64,000 nt of DNA from Cryptomeria japonica (lineage: Eukaryota; Streptophyta; Pinopsida; Cupressales; Cupressaceae): assembly GCF_030272615.1 (NCBI RefSeq), contig NC_081414.1:2727501-2791500 (forward strand), given 5' to 3'. Shown piece by piece: positions 54,870 through 64,000 of this stretch (its first letter is position 1; every line of letters starts with the position of its first letter). The position numbers and the translations under genes were made by a program. The notes under the pieces are model-generated. The model was not told the DNA's origin, searched no databases, and worked only from the letters and a program-made list of their open reading frames with translations.

Positions 54870-56706
54870 TCCACCAATTTGGTTTGACCTTTGTCTCATA
54901 TGGAGGCAAATTTGGAATTGTTATTATTTTGTTTGCCACTAACTTCTTGAAAGATGACTCAAGTGGTTCTCCCAATAGGGTATACTTCCTTCGTTATTTT
55001 GAAGTTGTTTGAGTATTCACCTGATTGTTTGTAGAGCTTGATCCAAAAAAAATGATTTTGGGTCGTACCATATTGGCATCAACAACACCATCATTGACTG
55101 TGTTCTTGCTTTTATTCCAAAATCTTGGCTTGTCTTTTCCTTTAAAGTCCTCTTTGTTTTCTTTGAATATTTTGACGATGCCTTGCTCAACTAAGACATT
55201 TTCTGTTGCTAAGCCCTTTTCAATGATATCCTTGAAGGTGGACAAACAATATTTTCTTAGGTCATAACCAATGTCTTTGTTAATATTCTGGGTGAACATC
55301 TCTACCATTTGTTTTTGTGGAATTTCACAAGAGCATCTGCTGGCTAGATTCCTCCATCTTTGTAAAAATGATGAAAAAGATTCTCCATCCTTTTGCTTGG
55401 TGTTACACAAAGTGTTGACTAATATATCTGTCTATATGTTGTATGAGAAATGTTGGATAAAAGCCTCTGCTAAGTCACCCCATGACTTAATTCTAGGTGG
55501 GAGTTGGGAGAACCATTCTATAGCTTGATCACATAAGCTCTGTGGGAATAATATCATCAAATATGTCTCTTCTATTGCTACCTCAATGCAAGCTGTGAAA
55601 AATTGTCTTATATGTGTCTTAGGATCTCCTTTGCCTCTGTACTTATCGAACTTAGGTGTCACAAAATGTGTAGAAAAAGGAGGAATTGGAATGCTTTTGT
55701 CAAATGGATAGGGACATATATCTCTCATTGTGTAAGATGGCTTCGGTGTATTTATGTCCTCCATTTTCTTTTGTAAGTCCTTAATTTGCTGCTCCAAATT
55801 GTTCTTAGGTGGAGACCGACTTCTTGGACCATACCCCATGCCTGAACCACCAGGTGGAGGAGGAGCATGTTGCATATATGGATGGTATTGATCATACACA
55901 TGTTCATATGGAGGAGGTCTATGGTGATGTTGTGTATAGGGACCACTTGGTATAGAGTCATGATGAGGAATGGAATATCTGTTTTATCCATGTATACCAT
56001 ACTCTACAAGCATGTCATGAGTTTGTTCTAATGTGTTGCCCCCAAATTTGACTTGGGGTTTCCTTCTGTCTAAATTTTGAACATGCCTTTGGATATCCAA
56101 TTGCTTTGGTGGTTGGTCCTTAGTATTGGTATGTGATTGAGTATATTTTTCTGCATAAGACTTCCATAATGATCTGCGAAGGTGAGTGTCATATGCTTGA
56201 ACATGTGTATGTGGGTCCTTAGGTTTTTGAAACAAAGATGATGGTGACTCAGGCACAAAATGTGGTCCTCTATTGCCTCCACTGTTAGGCCTCCTTTGAT
56301 CCATGTTGAGGTGAGGTTGTTGCAAAGGTTGATGTTCCATTATTTGAGACATGTAAAAATCATGAGGGATCTTGGCTCCACTTTGTGCCATCACTTGTAG
56401 AAAATATTGTCTATCTCTCCTCATTATTTCCTTAACCAATCGATTAAAACGGGGATCCATAATGGAGTCTTCCACTTCTTCTAAATGTACCAAAAATTTG
56501 TCCATATTGTCATTGTGTGTATCATTGTTGTTTGTAGTGTCCATGTTCTCAGCATTTAGAATGTTTCTATAAGCATCCATGTTAGGTAATGTGGTATGAT
56601 CAGAATTGAAAAAGACATCATTGTCATACTCATAGGTACTCATGTTTGCAGACTCTTGAGCCTCTTTAGCTTCTCTCCTAGATTTTTGGGAATGGGTTTC
56701 AACCAT
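54870..56706 (-). pseudogene. gag: gag of element G
   Basis: One minus frame holds from the ATG at 56706 to 54870 with in-frame stops only (near 55982, 55429 and 54992). N-terminal matrix-like part (MVETHSQKSRREAKEAQESA), Pro/His/Tyr-rich middle (PPPYEHVYDQYHPYMQHAPP), coil (LEQQIKDLQKKMEDI), then capsid RDICPYPFDKSIPI, FDKYRGKGDPKTHIRQFF and IEWFSQLPPRIKSWGDL, and the knuckle WNDDEYCEYHKSKGHKTRNC. Domain order and many residues match gag of E. Confidence 0.88.
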
Positions 56707-57185
56707 GAACTAGGTATTGACCAAGATGTGTGAGACTAGATGAAAATGGAAAAGAGTATGGAAGACCAAGAGTTGGATGGAATGTAAATGAATCTGAGGT
56801 TTACTTGCAATATCCAAAGTGTAAGACCAAGTATGTATGTAGTCGAGTAGGTGTGGCTTCCAAAGAGATGATAGTTTCTCTTGATGAGGTAAGTTGACCT
56901 TGATTCTAAGTAAGACCAAATGAGACCCAAAGGTGATAGACCTTGATGAGGGACCACTTAGCAAAATGTTGTTGTATGTAGTGTGTTGGCAAAGTAAGAT
57001 GAGGACAAGCAAGTGACCTTTTGACTCAAGTTTAGGAAAATGTGAATGTAATGCAAGGTGTAAACCAATGATGAACTTTGTGAGACCTAGAAATAGGCTG
57101 AATTCTAGATGAAAACCCGAAGAGATAACCTAGGAAGCTCAATAAGTCTGAAACTGACTGCTCTTGTTTGCTGGACTGTAAATTT
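56707..57185 (-). other. Leader of element G next to gag
   Basis: Noncoding, no motif recognised. Confidence 0.5.
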
Positions 57186-57440
57186 TTCCAATTCTGAACA
57201 CAGACGTGCCTATATACTTCACAGGCGTGGTTAAATGACACAGACGTGGTTGAACACTGCACAAACGCGTTTCTGATATTTTGTGAATGCAATTTTTCTT
57301 AAGAGAACACATACGCATTTTTGCCCTTCACAAACCCAACTAAATGACACAAACATGATTCTATCAGACACAGATGCATTTTTGAAAACTGAGTGCAATT
57401 TTTCCAATTTGTAAAGTTGTTTGTTGTGACCAAACCTGCA
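57186..57440. repeat. Short-motif array 1, 5' side of element G
   Basis: CACAGACGTG, CACAGGCGTGG, CACAAACGCG, CACATACGCA and CACAAACATG-type motifs every 20-30 bp, the reverse complement of the 18985-19250 motif. Confidence 0.72.
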
Positions 57441-57634
57441 TTTGTGTCTATTTTTCGTAACAAGAGGACACAATGTTGCTAAAGACTCAATATTTGTAAG
57501 TGTTTAGACTCAAAATGACTCAAAGAAAGTATGTTGTTTGATGTAAAAATGTTTTGCATACACTTGAAGACATAAAAGCACAATGTTTTGAGTTTGATCT
57601 TGAATGTTCAAAATAAGATAAGCATAATTCTTAT

Positions 57635-58070
57635 GGCTAGCCAAGACAATAGTTGTTGATCCCACATGGGGTTTCCCCCGAGGCTACGCTATTCAAAGCG
57701 GATACTTAGATGCTTGACCCCACTGGCTCCACCCTCAGCACTCACTTCTCCAAGGCAGCCAAGCATCAGTCCCCATGAAAACTCCCCATTGGGAACTTTG
57801 TATCTCTACTAAGAACCATATGTGTGTGGGCTGCTCCAGAGGTCTGACCTCCTGCCCCAAAAACTAGAAGTATTTTGGCTTTCTAAAACAAAAAGGTGCT
57901 ATTAAGGGCATTCTCTCGTGTGGCCATGCATGCGGCACTTTCAGCTCTGAAAATACAAAAGGCTCCCAACCGGTAAGGGTTACACCCTACAAATGATCAA
58001 ATAAATTTGATCAAACAGTTTTATGGGGAGACATAGTGTCAGTATGAACTAATCAGCACACGTTACCCAT
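57635..58070 (-). other. Conserved noncoding leader block of element G
   Basis: Minus-strand counterpart of 35755-36160 in E, about 436 nt. GGGG-GAAA-CCCC (near 57668-57680) forms a perfect small stem with a GAAA-type loop; in E one stem pair is changed. No shared open frame. Confidence 0.75.
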
Positions 58071-58579
58071 GGCTTTCACCATGGATACAGTTGTTTATAG
58101 TGGTTCGGAAGAGGATGTTTTTTCCTCACTACCACTTGGGTCATCCTCTCCTCACTAGTAGTCCTAATGATCACACGGGGAGACAGGCCCTCTAGAGATT
58201 AAACAAAAAGAGCCTATTGCTCAAGACACAAAAGACACTGATTCAATTTTTAGGGCACCAATTGAAGTGTTTGGTAATCTATGAAAACAAGGCACACAAT
58301 AAAAATCAAAAGAAAACCCTTGTCAAGGTCTTGCAACAAAGATTTGTTAGTAGTTTGGGTTGTTTCAAATGATTACCCCTTCCTGCAAGCACACAAGTTA
58401 GGTAAATTTTAGATCCAAAAAGACTTTTGTGAAATAGGACCTTCCACAAAACGATTTTCTTTCAAGACAAGTTGCACTAATTTTGTTAGCTAGATCACAA
58501 GATGTTAGCCCGAAATAAACCAAATCTGAAATCCAAATGATGAAATCAAGCCTCAAAATTGGATCAAAAACTGAAAATG
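58071..58579 (-). other. Leader of element G between conserved block and motif array 2
   Basis: Noncoding; includes GAGGA/TCCTC direct and inverted stretches near 58110-58160. Nothing else seen. Confidence 0.45.
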
Positions 58580-58850
58580 CAAAATGCGAGACACAAACGT
58601 GGTTAAACCTAACGCAAACGTGACTAAAAATCACAAACGCATCTAAATTCATCGCAGACGCGCCTAGATCACACAGACATGGGTCTCAAATGCAGACGCG
58701 ACTGAGAGATTCACAGACGCGGTTTGAAATCACCGACGCAACCCTGCAATTTGCAAAATAAGATAAAATGATGCCGAACGCAAACGTGATTATGAAGATC
58801 ACAGATGCAGAATAAAAGCAAAAACGTGGTTACAGGATGCGCAAACACAA
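58580..58850. repeat. Short-motif array 2, 5' side of element G
   Basis: About eleven copies: CACAAACGTGG, CGCAAACGTGA, CACAAACGCAT, CGCAGACGCGC, CACAGACGCGG and variants every 18-30 bp, 90-360 bp from the primer site. Confidence 0.8.
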
Positions 58851-58940
58851 AAATGTCGAAAGTTGTCAAAAATGTTAGATCTGTAACTTTAAAAACACAA
58901 AATCTGCAACAAAAAAATGTTAAATGCAAAAGGGACAAGA

Positions 58941-58958
58941 GTTCCACCAGGCGTGCCA
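58941..58958 (-). other. Primer-binding site of element G
   Basis: The minus strand reads TGGCACGCCTGGTGGAAC three bases after the LTR. tRNA not assigned. Confidence 0.75.
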
Positions 58959-58961
58959 AAA

Positions 58962-59679
58962 TGTTTATGCTAAAAATGGAAACGACAATATTGAAAGACT
59001 AAATGAATTCAACCGCAAAACCCTAGCCTAACAACAACAAAGATCCACCATAACATATGAAGATTACCTAAGACAATGCAAATCAAATAAAATCACAAAG
59101 ATTATACCATCACATGTCCAATAGGGTTTGGATCTTCATTCTTCCTATCTCCATTGATCTTGCTTGATATATTTACTCTCAAATTTTATGTGTGCACAAG
59201 AGCTCAACAAAGAACGAAAATGTGGTTGCAAGTAGGCTTGATCGCATATGAAAGTTCGAAAGCATCGATTAGTCGGGGGTTGATAATGAAGGAAGCATCT
59301 CCTTATATAGAAGACACTATAAGAAATGGAGGGATAAGATTGAGAGGTGTAAAAGATAAATGGTCGGCTAAGATTAAAGGGTAGGTAGAGAAAATAAGAA
59401 AATAATGAGAGGGTAGGTAGTGTAGGAATTAAGAGATGAATGACATTTGTCATGGATAGAAAAGGCTAATGAATTAATTAAATAAATAATGATTTAATTA
59501 ATTAATAGAGGAAGTGGTATCAATTAAATAAATAAGATATTTATTTAATTTAGGAAAAAGGGAATTTAAATAAATAAAAGTATTTATTTAAATGAGAAAT
59601 AAGGCTAGAAGAGGATAAATGAATTAATTAAATAAATAAATATTTATTTAATTAGACAAGACAATTTTAGGTGTGTACA
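58962..59679 (-). repeat. Right LTR (5' LTR) of element G
   Basis: 718 bp, TGTTTATGC to GTGTGTACA, collinear with 17687-18480. Minus-strand TATA box CTATATAAGG near 59302. Confidence 0.93.
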
Positions 59680-59684
59680 GAGCC
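59680..59684. other. Target-site duplication of element G, right copy
   Basis: GAGCC, identical to 17682-17686. It is followed by a 23-bp tandem duplication that starts GAGCCCACAGTCAAGAAATT. Confidence 0.92.
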
Positions 59685-60780
59685 CACAGTCAAGAAATTA
59701 TGGAGCCCACAGTCAAGAAATTGATCGCAATGACTTAAACTCTTGGATTGAGTTTAAAATGTCATTTTGAAAGGCATAGTTATCCCGATATCGGCAAGAC
59801 AAAGTTGTTGGTCACCGAATCTGGTTAACCCAAGAACACCTACAAATCTATCTATGAGATAGACAATCTCAACCAATGAAACACTTCAGGGCTTGGACAA
59901 CATAACATAGGGTCCTAATGATCCTCCTGCACTTCAGGTTCTACTAAACCTAGGGGGGGACACCCTTTTGATGCATAAAATTTAGACTCATTACCCACAT
60001 ATGATAGCATCAACAAAGCAGACAAACCATTCCACAAGCTCACCCAATTTAGAAACACACTACAGATTGGCTAAATCTATATAAACCATAAATGAAAACA
60101 GAGCTTGGAATGAAAAGAACACAAACCCCTAAACATAAAGGGAAATAGATTTGTCTTTAATTTGAATTAATCTGAAACTATCCCCAAATCTGCAAGACTA
60201 GTGCCTTGTTCATTGGGCAACAGAGTCACACACAGAACTATAAATGTGCATCCTAGTCACAAAATTGGTTCTCCTTAAATGACATTCCTGCATTAACACC
60301 TTATACTAATGCATTATTCAATCCATTCACAAGATCATCAGATCTGGGACACATTCCATTATTCATGACTGATCATAGAGTTTAATACCTTCATTGAAGG
60401 ATACCCACAAGCACTCACACAACCTCCTTGAAATTGACAAATTTCATCCTCCTTGAGAATTGAATTCATAATAATGAAATACATACACAAAGACAATATT
60501 GTACGAAGTTACTCATGCCTGACACAAGTAAGACATGCAACTAAGAAACCACATCTACAACACTGCACTGCAACCTCTATACCCTGAAAAGATCCATAGA
60601 ATTGTACACATTTGGGTCCAGCAATTTAGAACTAGAAGCCATGAAATCTAGAGTACTTCCTCCAAAATTCTGGAACACTTACAATGAGAAGAAAATGGGA
60701 ATAAGAAGGAGAGGGAAAAACATTAGGTCTACAACCAAAATTACCAAGTGTCTTTTCTTCTAACTGAATTTCACTTCCTT
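59685..60780. other. Unassigned DNA right of element G
   Basis: No open frame or domain recognised. On the minus strand a run CCCCCCC at about 59953-59960 precedes low-homology DNA. Could belong to another element whose other parts lie beyond the window. Confidence 0.4.
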
Positions 60781-61019
60781 CATCTTTCCCATGGAAATTT
60801 CTCCCAAAATATCCAAAATTTGTTAAAATTAACTACCCGATTGGATTCCTTATCCCGAGAGCTTTCCGGTGATATATGATACTTGCCATTTTGAGTAAAA
60901 ATAGACCTCTAGGCGAATTAATCATTTTTGTGCCTCCATCATTTAAATTTTTTAATTTTCCATATAGTTTTCACTATACAATTTACCTTTGGTTTTTCCC
61001 TCTTTTTTGGCCTGACGCC

Positions 61020-61420
61020 CTGCCACGTGGCGGTCTCTAATTCACTCGCAGGGTCTACTAGTCACCACCTGTCTGTCGGGTCTGCCACGTGTCCGCCACC
61101 TCAGCAATCTGGTCTTAGGCTAACGGTCGTGCACCTTCGAGCTCTGAAATTGTGCAAGCCATCGGATCTTCCGAACTTGCTCACTCTTTAACTCTTCACG
61201 ATTTGCCTGAGTTTTTTCCATTTTGTAGGGATTAATTCACGAGCATCTCCCCTTCACGAAGTCGCGACAACCGCTGCATCTTTCGAACTTGCTCGCTGGT
61301 TAATCTGCTCCTTCTCTGAAAAACTCGCCTACCTCGAGATTTGTGCCTACGTGGGGTCCACTTTTTGCCACTTGTCAGCCTCCTTAGTCACCTCGGGAAG
61401 CATGCCCACGTGCGTGGGGT
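61020..61420. promoter_or_regulatory. Cluster of G-box/ACGT-core motifs
   Basis: GCCACGTGGC, a perfect palindrome (61022-61031), GCCACGTGTC (61084-61093), CCTACGTGGGG (61346) and CCCACGTGCG (61406) fall within 400 bp in an unusually GC-rich patch. Such motifs bind bZIP/bHLH factors in plants. Whether they drive a gene or an LTR cannot be told. Confidence 0.4.
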
Positions 61421-61499
61421 CCGCCTTGGGCGCCCACCAACACCATCCGTCAAAAGCCTCTTGAGGCTTTGACATATTACTAGTGTGGGGTATTTGTTA

Positions 61500-62960
61500 C
61501 AAATACCATAAAATCCCATTTCCCAACGAATGTGGGATATTGTGTTTGCCTGAAACTACTTTTCTGAAGGTTTTCTCAAACTTTTAATGGTGTTTTGCTA
61601 AAGTTTCTATTAAATCCCTTTGCCCATTTCTATTCCATGGTGCGCCACAAGAGAATACTAGAAACTTACACCTGCCAATATCATTTGTTTGAAGCTTTTA
61701 ATATCCACGCTAAAGGAGGGGGTTTTTACACTTACCAAATGCATTTGTTTTGAAACTGAAAACCCTCCTTAAAATCACGCAGGAGGTTAAACGTTGGCCT
61801 CTCCTTCCTCCACACTCCACACACCACCCAAAACCTGGCAATTTCATTTGCATTTCATTATAACCTTCCATACTCTTCATGCAAGGGCATCATTTGGTGG
61901 CCTGCACCTCACGTGGGGGTGATTGGGCAATATAATCACGTTTTGCAATTGCTCGAAAATTAAAATGGCATTCAGCCATACCACGCTGCACAGGGAGCTT
62001 GCTGAGTTTCAATGCCTTTTCCCATTCTCCATGCAGTGGCTGCCAAACAACTACACCGTTTGTATTTAGTTTGAAAGCTTCTCTGTTGCCTAAAACCCAC
62101 GCAGAGGACTATACTGGCAGAGGATGATGTTGGATTGGGCTTTATGCCTATTCAAATATATTTACTTGAAAGTACTAATGCCTTCTTACATGCCACGTAA
62201 AGGGTCACTGGAGGAGGAAATCGCTAAGGCACGTGGACTTTGGGATGTTGGCAAAGGAGCTCTGCAATGTCTCCTCCAACATACAACGTAGGCTGCCAAT
62301 CTCCATTTGCTAATGTTTTAAAACTTATTTGCTCTTCCATCTTTTCACCATTGGGCAAAGGAGGCTAGGCTCTGCACCACATTGGGGAAGGAGGACATGG
62401 CATTCATTTGTATTTGATTCCATGTTTCACTTGCCATTTCATTAACCACGTTGGAGACTACGATGCACTATGGCATGTGGAGTTTTGGGTGCTGGAAATA
62501 GAGCTCCACACCACATTCCACTTACTAAGATCTGCTTGCAACTTACTCATATATGCATTCTTCTCATTGAGGTTTCTTTTAACTCTGTCATCTCCATCAA
62601 CATCCCTTCCTTCTGAAATTGCAACCTTGCATTTGCTGAATCAATTAGTTGTCTTTCCCGTTCTTGTAATTTCTTGATCCTCTTTTCCATTTTCTTTTGT
62701 CACCCTTCTAACTCTGGTGGTGATGAATTTCAATTACTTGCCACATCCCATTTCAAAATTGCACCAATATTTGCTTGTTTACCATGAACTCGTAAAATGC
62801 CTTGGATGTTTTGACTACAAGAGGCATTCCCATTTTGCATTATCCTCTGATGGGAAACATACAAATATTCTACTCCAACAATGGATGTCAATATTATTCT
62901 GGAAATGCTCATAGGGCCAAGTCGCCAATAAAATAATACTGCACAGGCATGAGCTAGGTT
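61500..62960. other. Unassigned DNA with degenerate repeated phrases
   Basis: Phrases of the type CCACG(C/T)NNNGGAGG and CATTTG(T/C)NTTGAAG recur irregularly (near 61710, 61780, 62100, 62195 and 62450), suggesting an old tandemly built sequence, perhaps part of a long LTR. No protein-coding signal. Confidence 0.35.
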
Positions 62961-64000
62961 GGGCCCCAAAGTGGGTCCGACTAAAAAAAAAATTGTTTTC
63001 ATGCAATTAACCTTTGAAATGCTTCAGGAACCTTAAACTTACCTCTGGAATTGATTGGCATCATTTTCGGATCATAAAACCGAGTTTTGCAACTTTCAAG
63101 CACTTATGCCACATTTTCGCATTTAATCGCGAAGACGTAATTTTCAATCCGATCAAAACATCTTTTTGGACTCTGCCATCTAACAAGCATGTACTCTCAT
63201 ATACAAGCATGAACTCTACCAAATGGTTTCTCAAGACAAATCATGAGCAAAGAAATATTAATTGTCGAAAATGACCAACTGGCTTTGTCGACACTGCGGA
63301 CCTGATGAAGTCAATGTTCAGGCAACACATGATGCCTTTCTTAAAAATATCAAACGACCTTCGTAGACCCTCAAATCTGAGACATAGGTACCTTGAAGTA
63401 CATATCAAAACTTAGAATTCTCAGTTCGACCAAAAGGATGACTGGGTGCAAATGGTGCACTCATGAAAACGACTACTTTAACTGATACGGTAATGAAAGT
63501 ACGGATCACTGAAAAAGATGGCTCAATAAACCGTTTTGAGAACAGATCAAACGGATTGGTAGGAGCTTGAAATTTGAAACATAGCTTGTCGTTTATAACA
63601 ATAATAGCCCGGAAAAAACATTCTGACATGAAACTCATTGAGGCAACTTTTACACTTGTGCAAAACAGGGCTCCGACTAGGTCCTGAAATAGGGACTTGC
63701 CAAAACATACAAACTGCGAACAGAATGAGGTTTGCAAACTGAGCAAATGGATTCATAAGGACTTGAAATTTTGCAAGCTAACTCATATCTATGCATAGAA
63801 TTGAATCCATTTTGAATTTCTTCATGATGATCAATAGGGAAAAAGATATAAGCACTCAAAGTAGGCTACTTAATAAAATCTACATTTGTGCCTAAAATGC
63901 ACTTTCAGCTCACCCCTTGAAATGGGTACCTAATAAATTGATCCAAACTGAAATCTAAAAATTACATATCACTGAATAGGCCAAATGAAAGGTGTAGGAC
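62961..64000. other. Unassigned DNA at the right edge
   Basis: Only short open frames on both strands, no recognisable domain. CAATAAAATAATA near 62921 is a possible polyadenylation signal. Confidence 0.35.

Larger units (their letters stand above)
17687..59679 (-). mobile_element. Element G: Tat-type Ty3/Gypsy, minus strand, split by nested elements F and E
   Basis: The two LTRs (17687-18480 and 58962-59679) are collinear and flanked by a perfect GAGCC duplication. Reading right to left on the minus strand: LTR, primer-binding site, 2.2-kb leader, gag, protease, [element F with E inside], G-patch linker, RT, RNase H, second RNase H, integrase, spacer, antisense PMD ORF, tandem repeats, motif array, purine tract, LTR. 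Removing F (25.3 kb) leaves about 16.7 kb. Many in-frame stops and some frameshifts make it inactive. It is the oldest insertion of the right-hand stack. Confidence 0.93.

Noticed and set aside
62408-62677. 89-codon plus-strand ORF near the right edge
   Set aside because: Hydrophobic, no motif or context support; likely chance.
59950-64000. Single very long LTR in minus orientation
   Set aside because: Suggestive U5-like end with a C-run near 59955, but no second copy in the window, so not called as a feature.

Overview
The window reads as nuclear DNA from a large, repeat-rich plant genome. A gymnosperm (probably conifer) is my inference, from the very long decayed Tat-type Gypsy elements, SIRE-like Copia pieces, pervasive C-to-T style decay and lack of any intact host gene. 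Almost every base from 1 to 59.7 kb can be assigned to nested LTR retrotransposons. The only host-gene trace I see is a broken pentatricopeptide-repeat (PPR) pseudogene at about 17.0-17.7 kb.

Layout. Left stack: element H (fragment of a Tat-type element, its 3' end and LTR at 14.5-16.6 kb) was hit by element A (plus strand, from before base 1 to 14487, Tat/Ogre-like, with an RNase H between protease and RT and an extra unknown ORF after pol). A in turn was hit by element B (minus strand, 6835-11663, 271-bp LTRs, 5-bp duplication TGTGT, gag-protease only). A minus-strand Copia protease fragment (16.64-16.99 kb) lies between H and the PPR pseudogene.

Right stack: the PPR pseudogene was hit by element G (minus, 17687-59679, duplication GAGCC). 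G was hit by element F (plus, 27892-53191, duplication AGGAT, a Copia-type element with gag zinc knuckles and a very long unknown ORF but no pol). F was hit inside that long ORF by element E (plus, 33259-51047, duplication GTCGG/GTTGG). E and G are related Tat-type families. Both have a long leader, gag, protease with a G-patch-like domain, RT, degenerate RNase H, a second RNase H, integrase, and an antisense plant-mobile-domain (PMD) ORF beyond pol.

Beyond standard annotation: E and G each carry family-specific short-motif arrays just inside both ends, and the two arrays of each element are inverted relative to each other, so the element RNA could pair 5' to 3'. They also share a roughly 400-nt conserved noncoding block in the 5' leader. 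F pairs gag with a protein of about 1,080 residues in place of pol. A has an unknown ORF of about 660 residues downstream of integrase. Stop codons in the decayed frames are mostly TAG or TGA, and the B LTR pair differs almost only by transitions, consistent with deamination of methylated cytosines.

The last 4.3 kb (59.7-64 kb) holds no recognised gene. It contains a cluster of G-box motifs and degenerate repeats and may be part of another long LTR. All protein calls come from reading translations by eye; no database search was possible.
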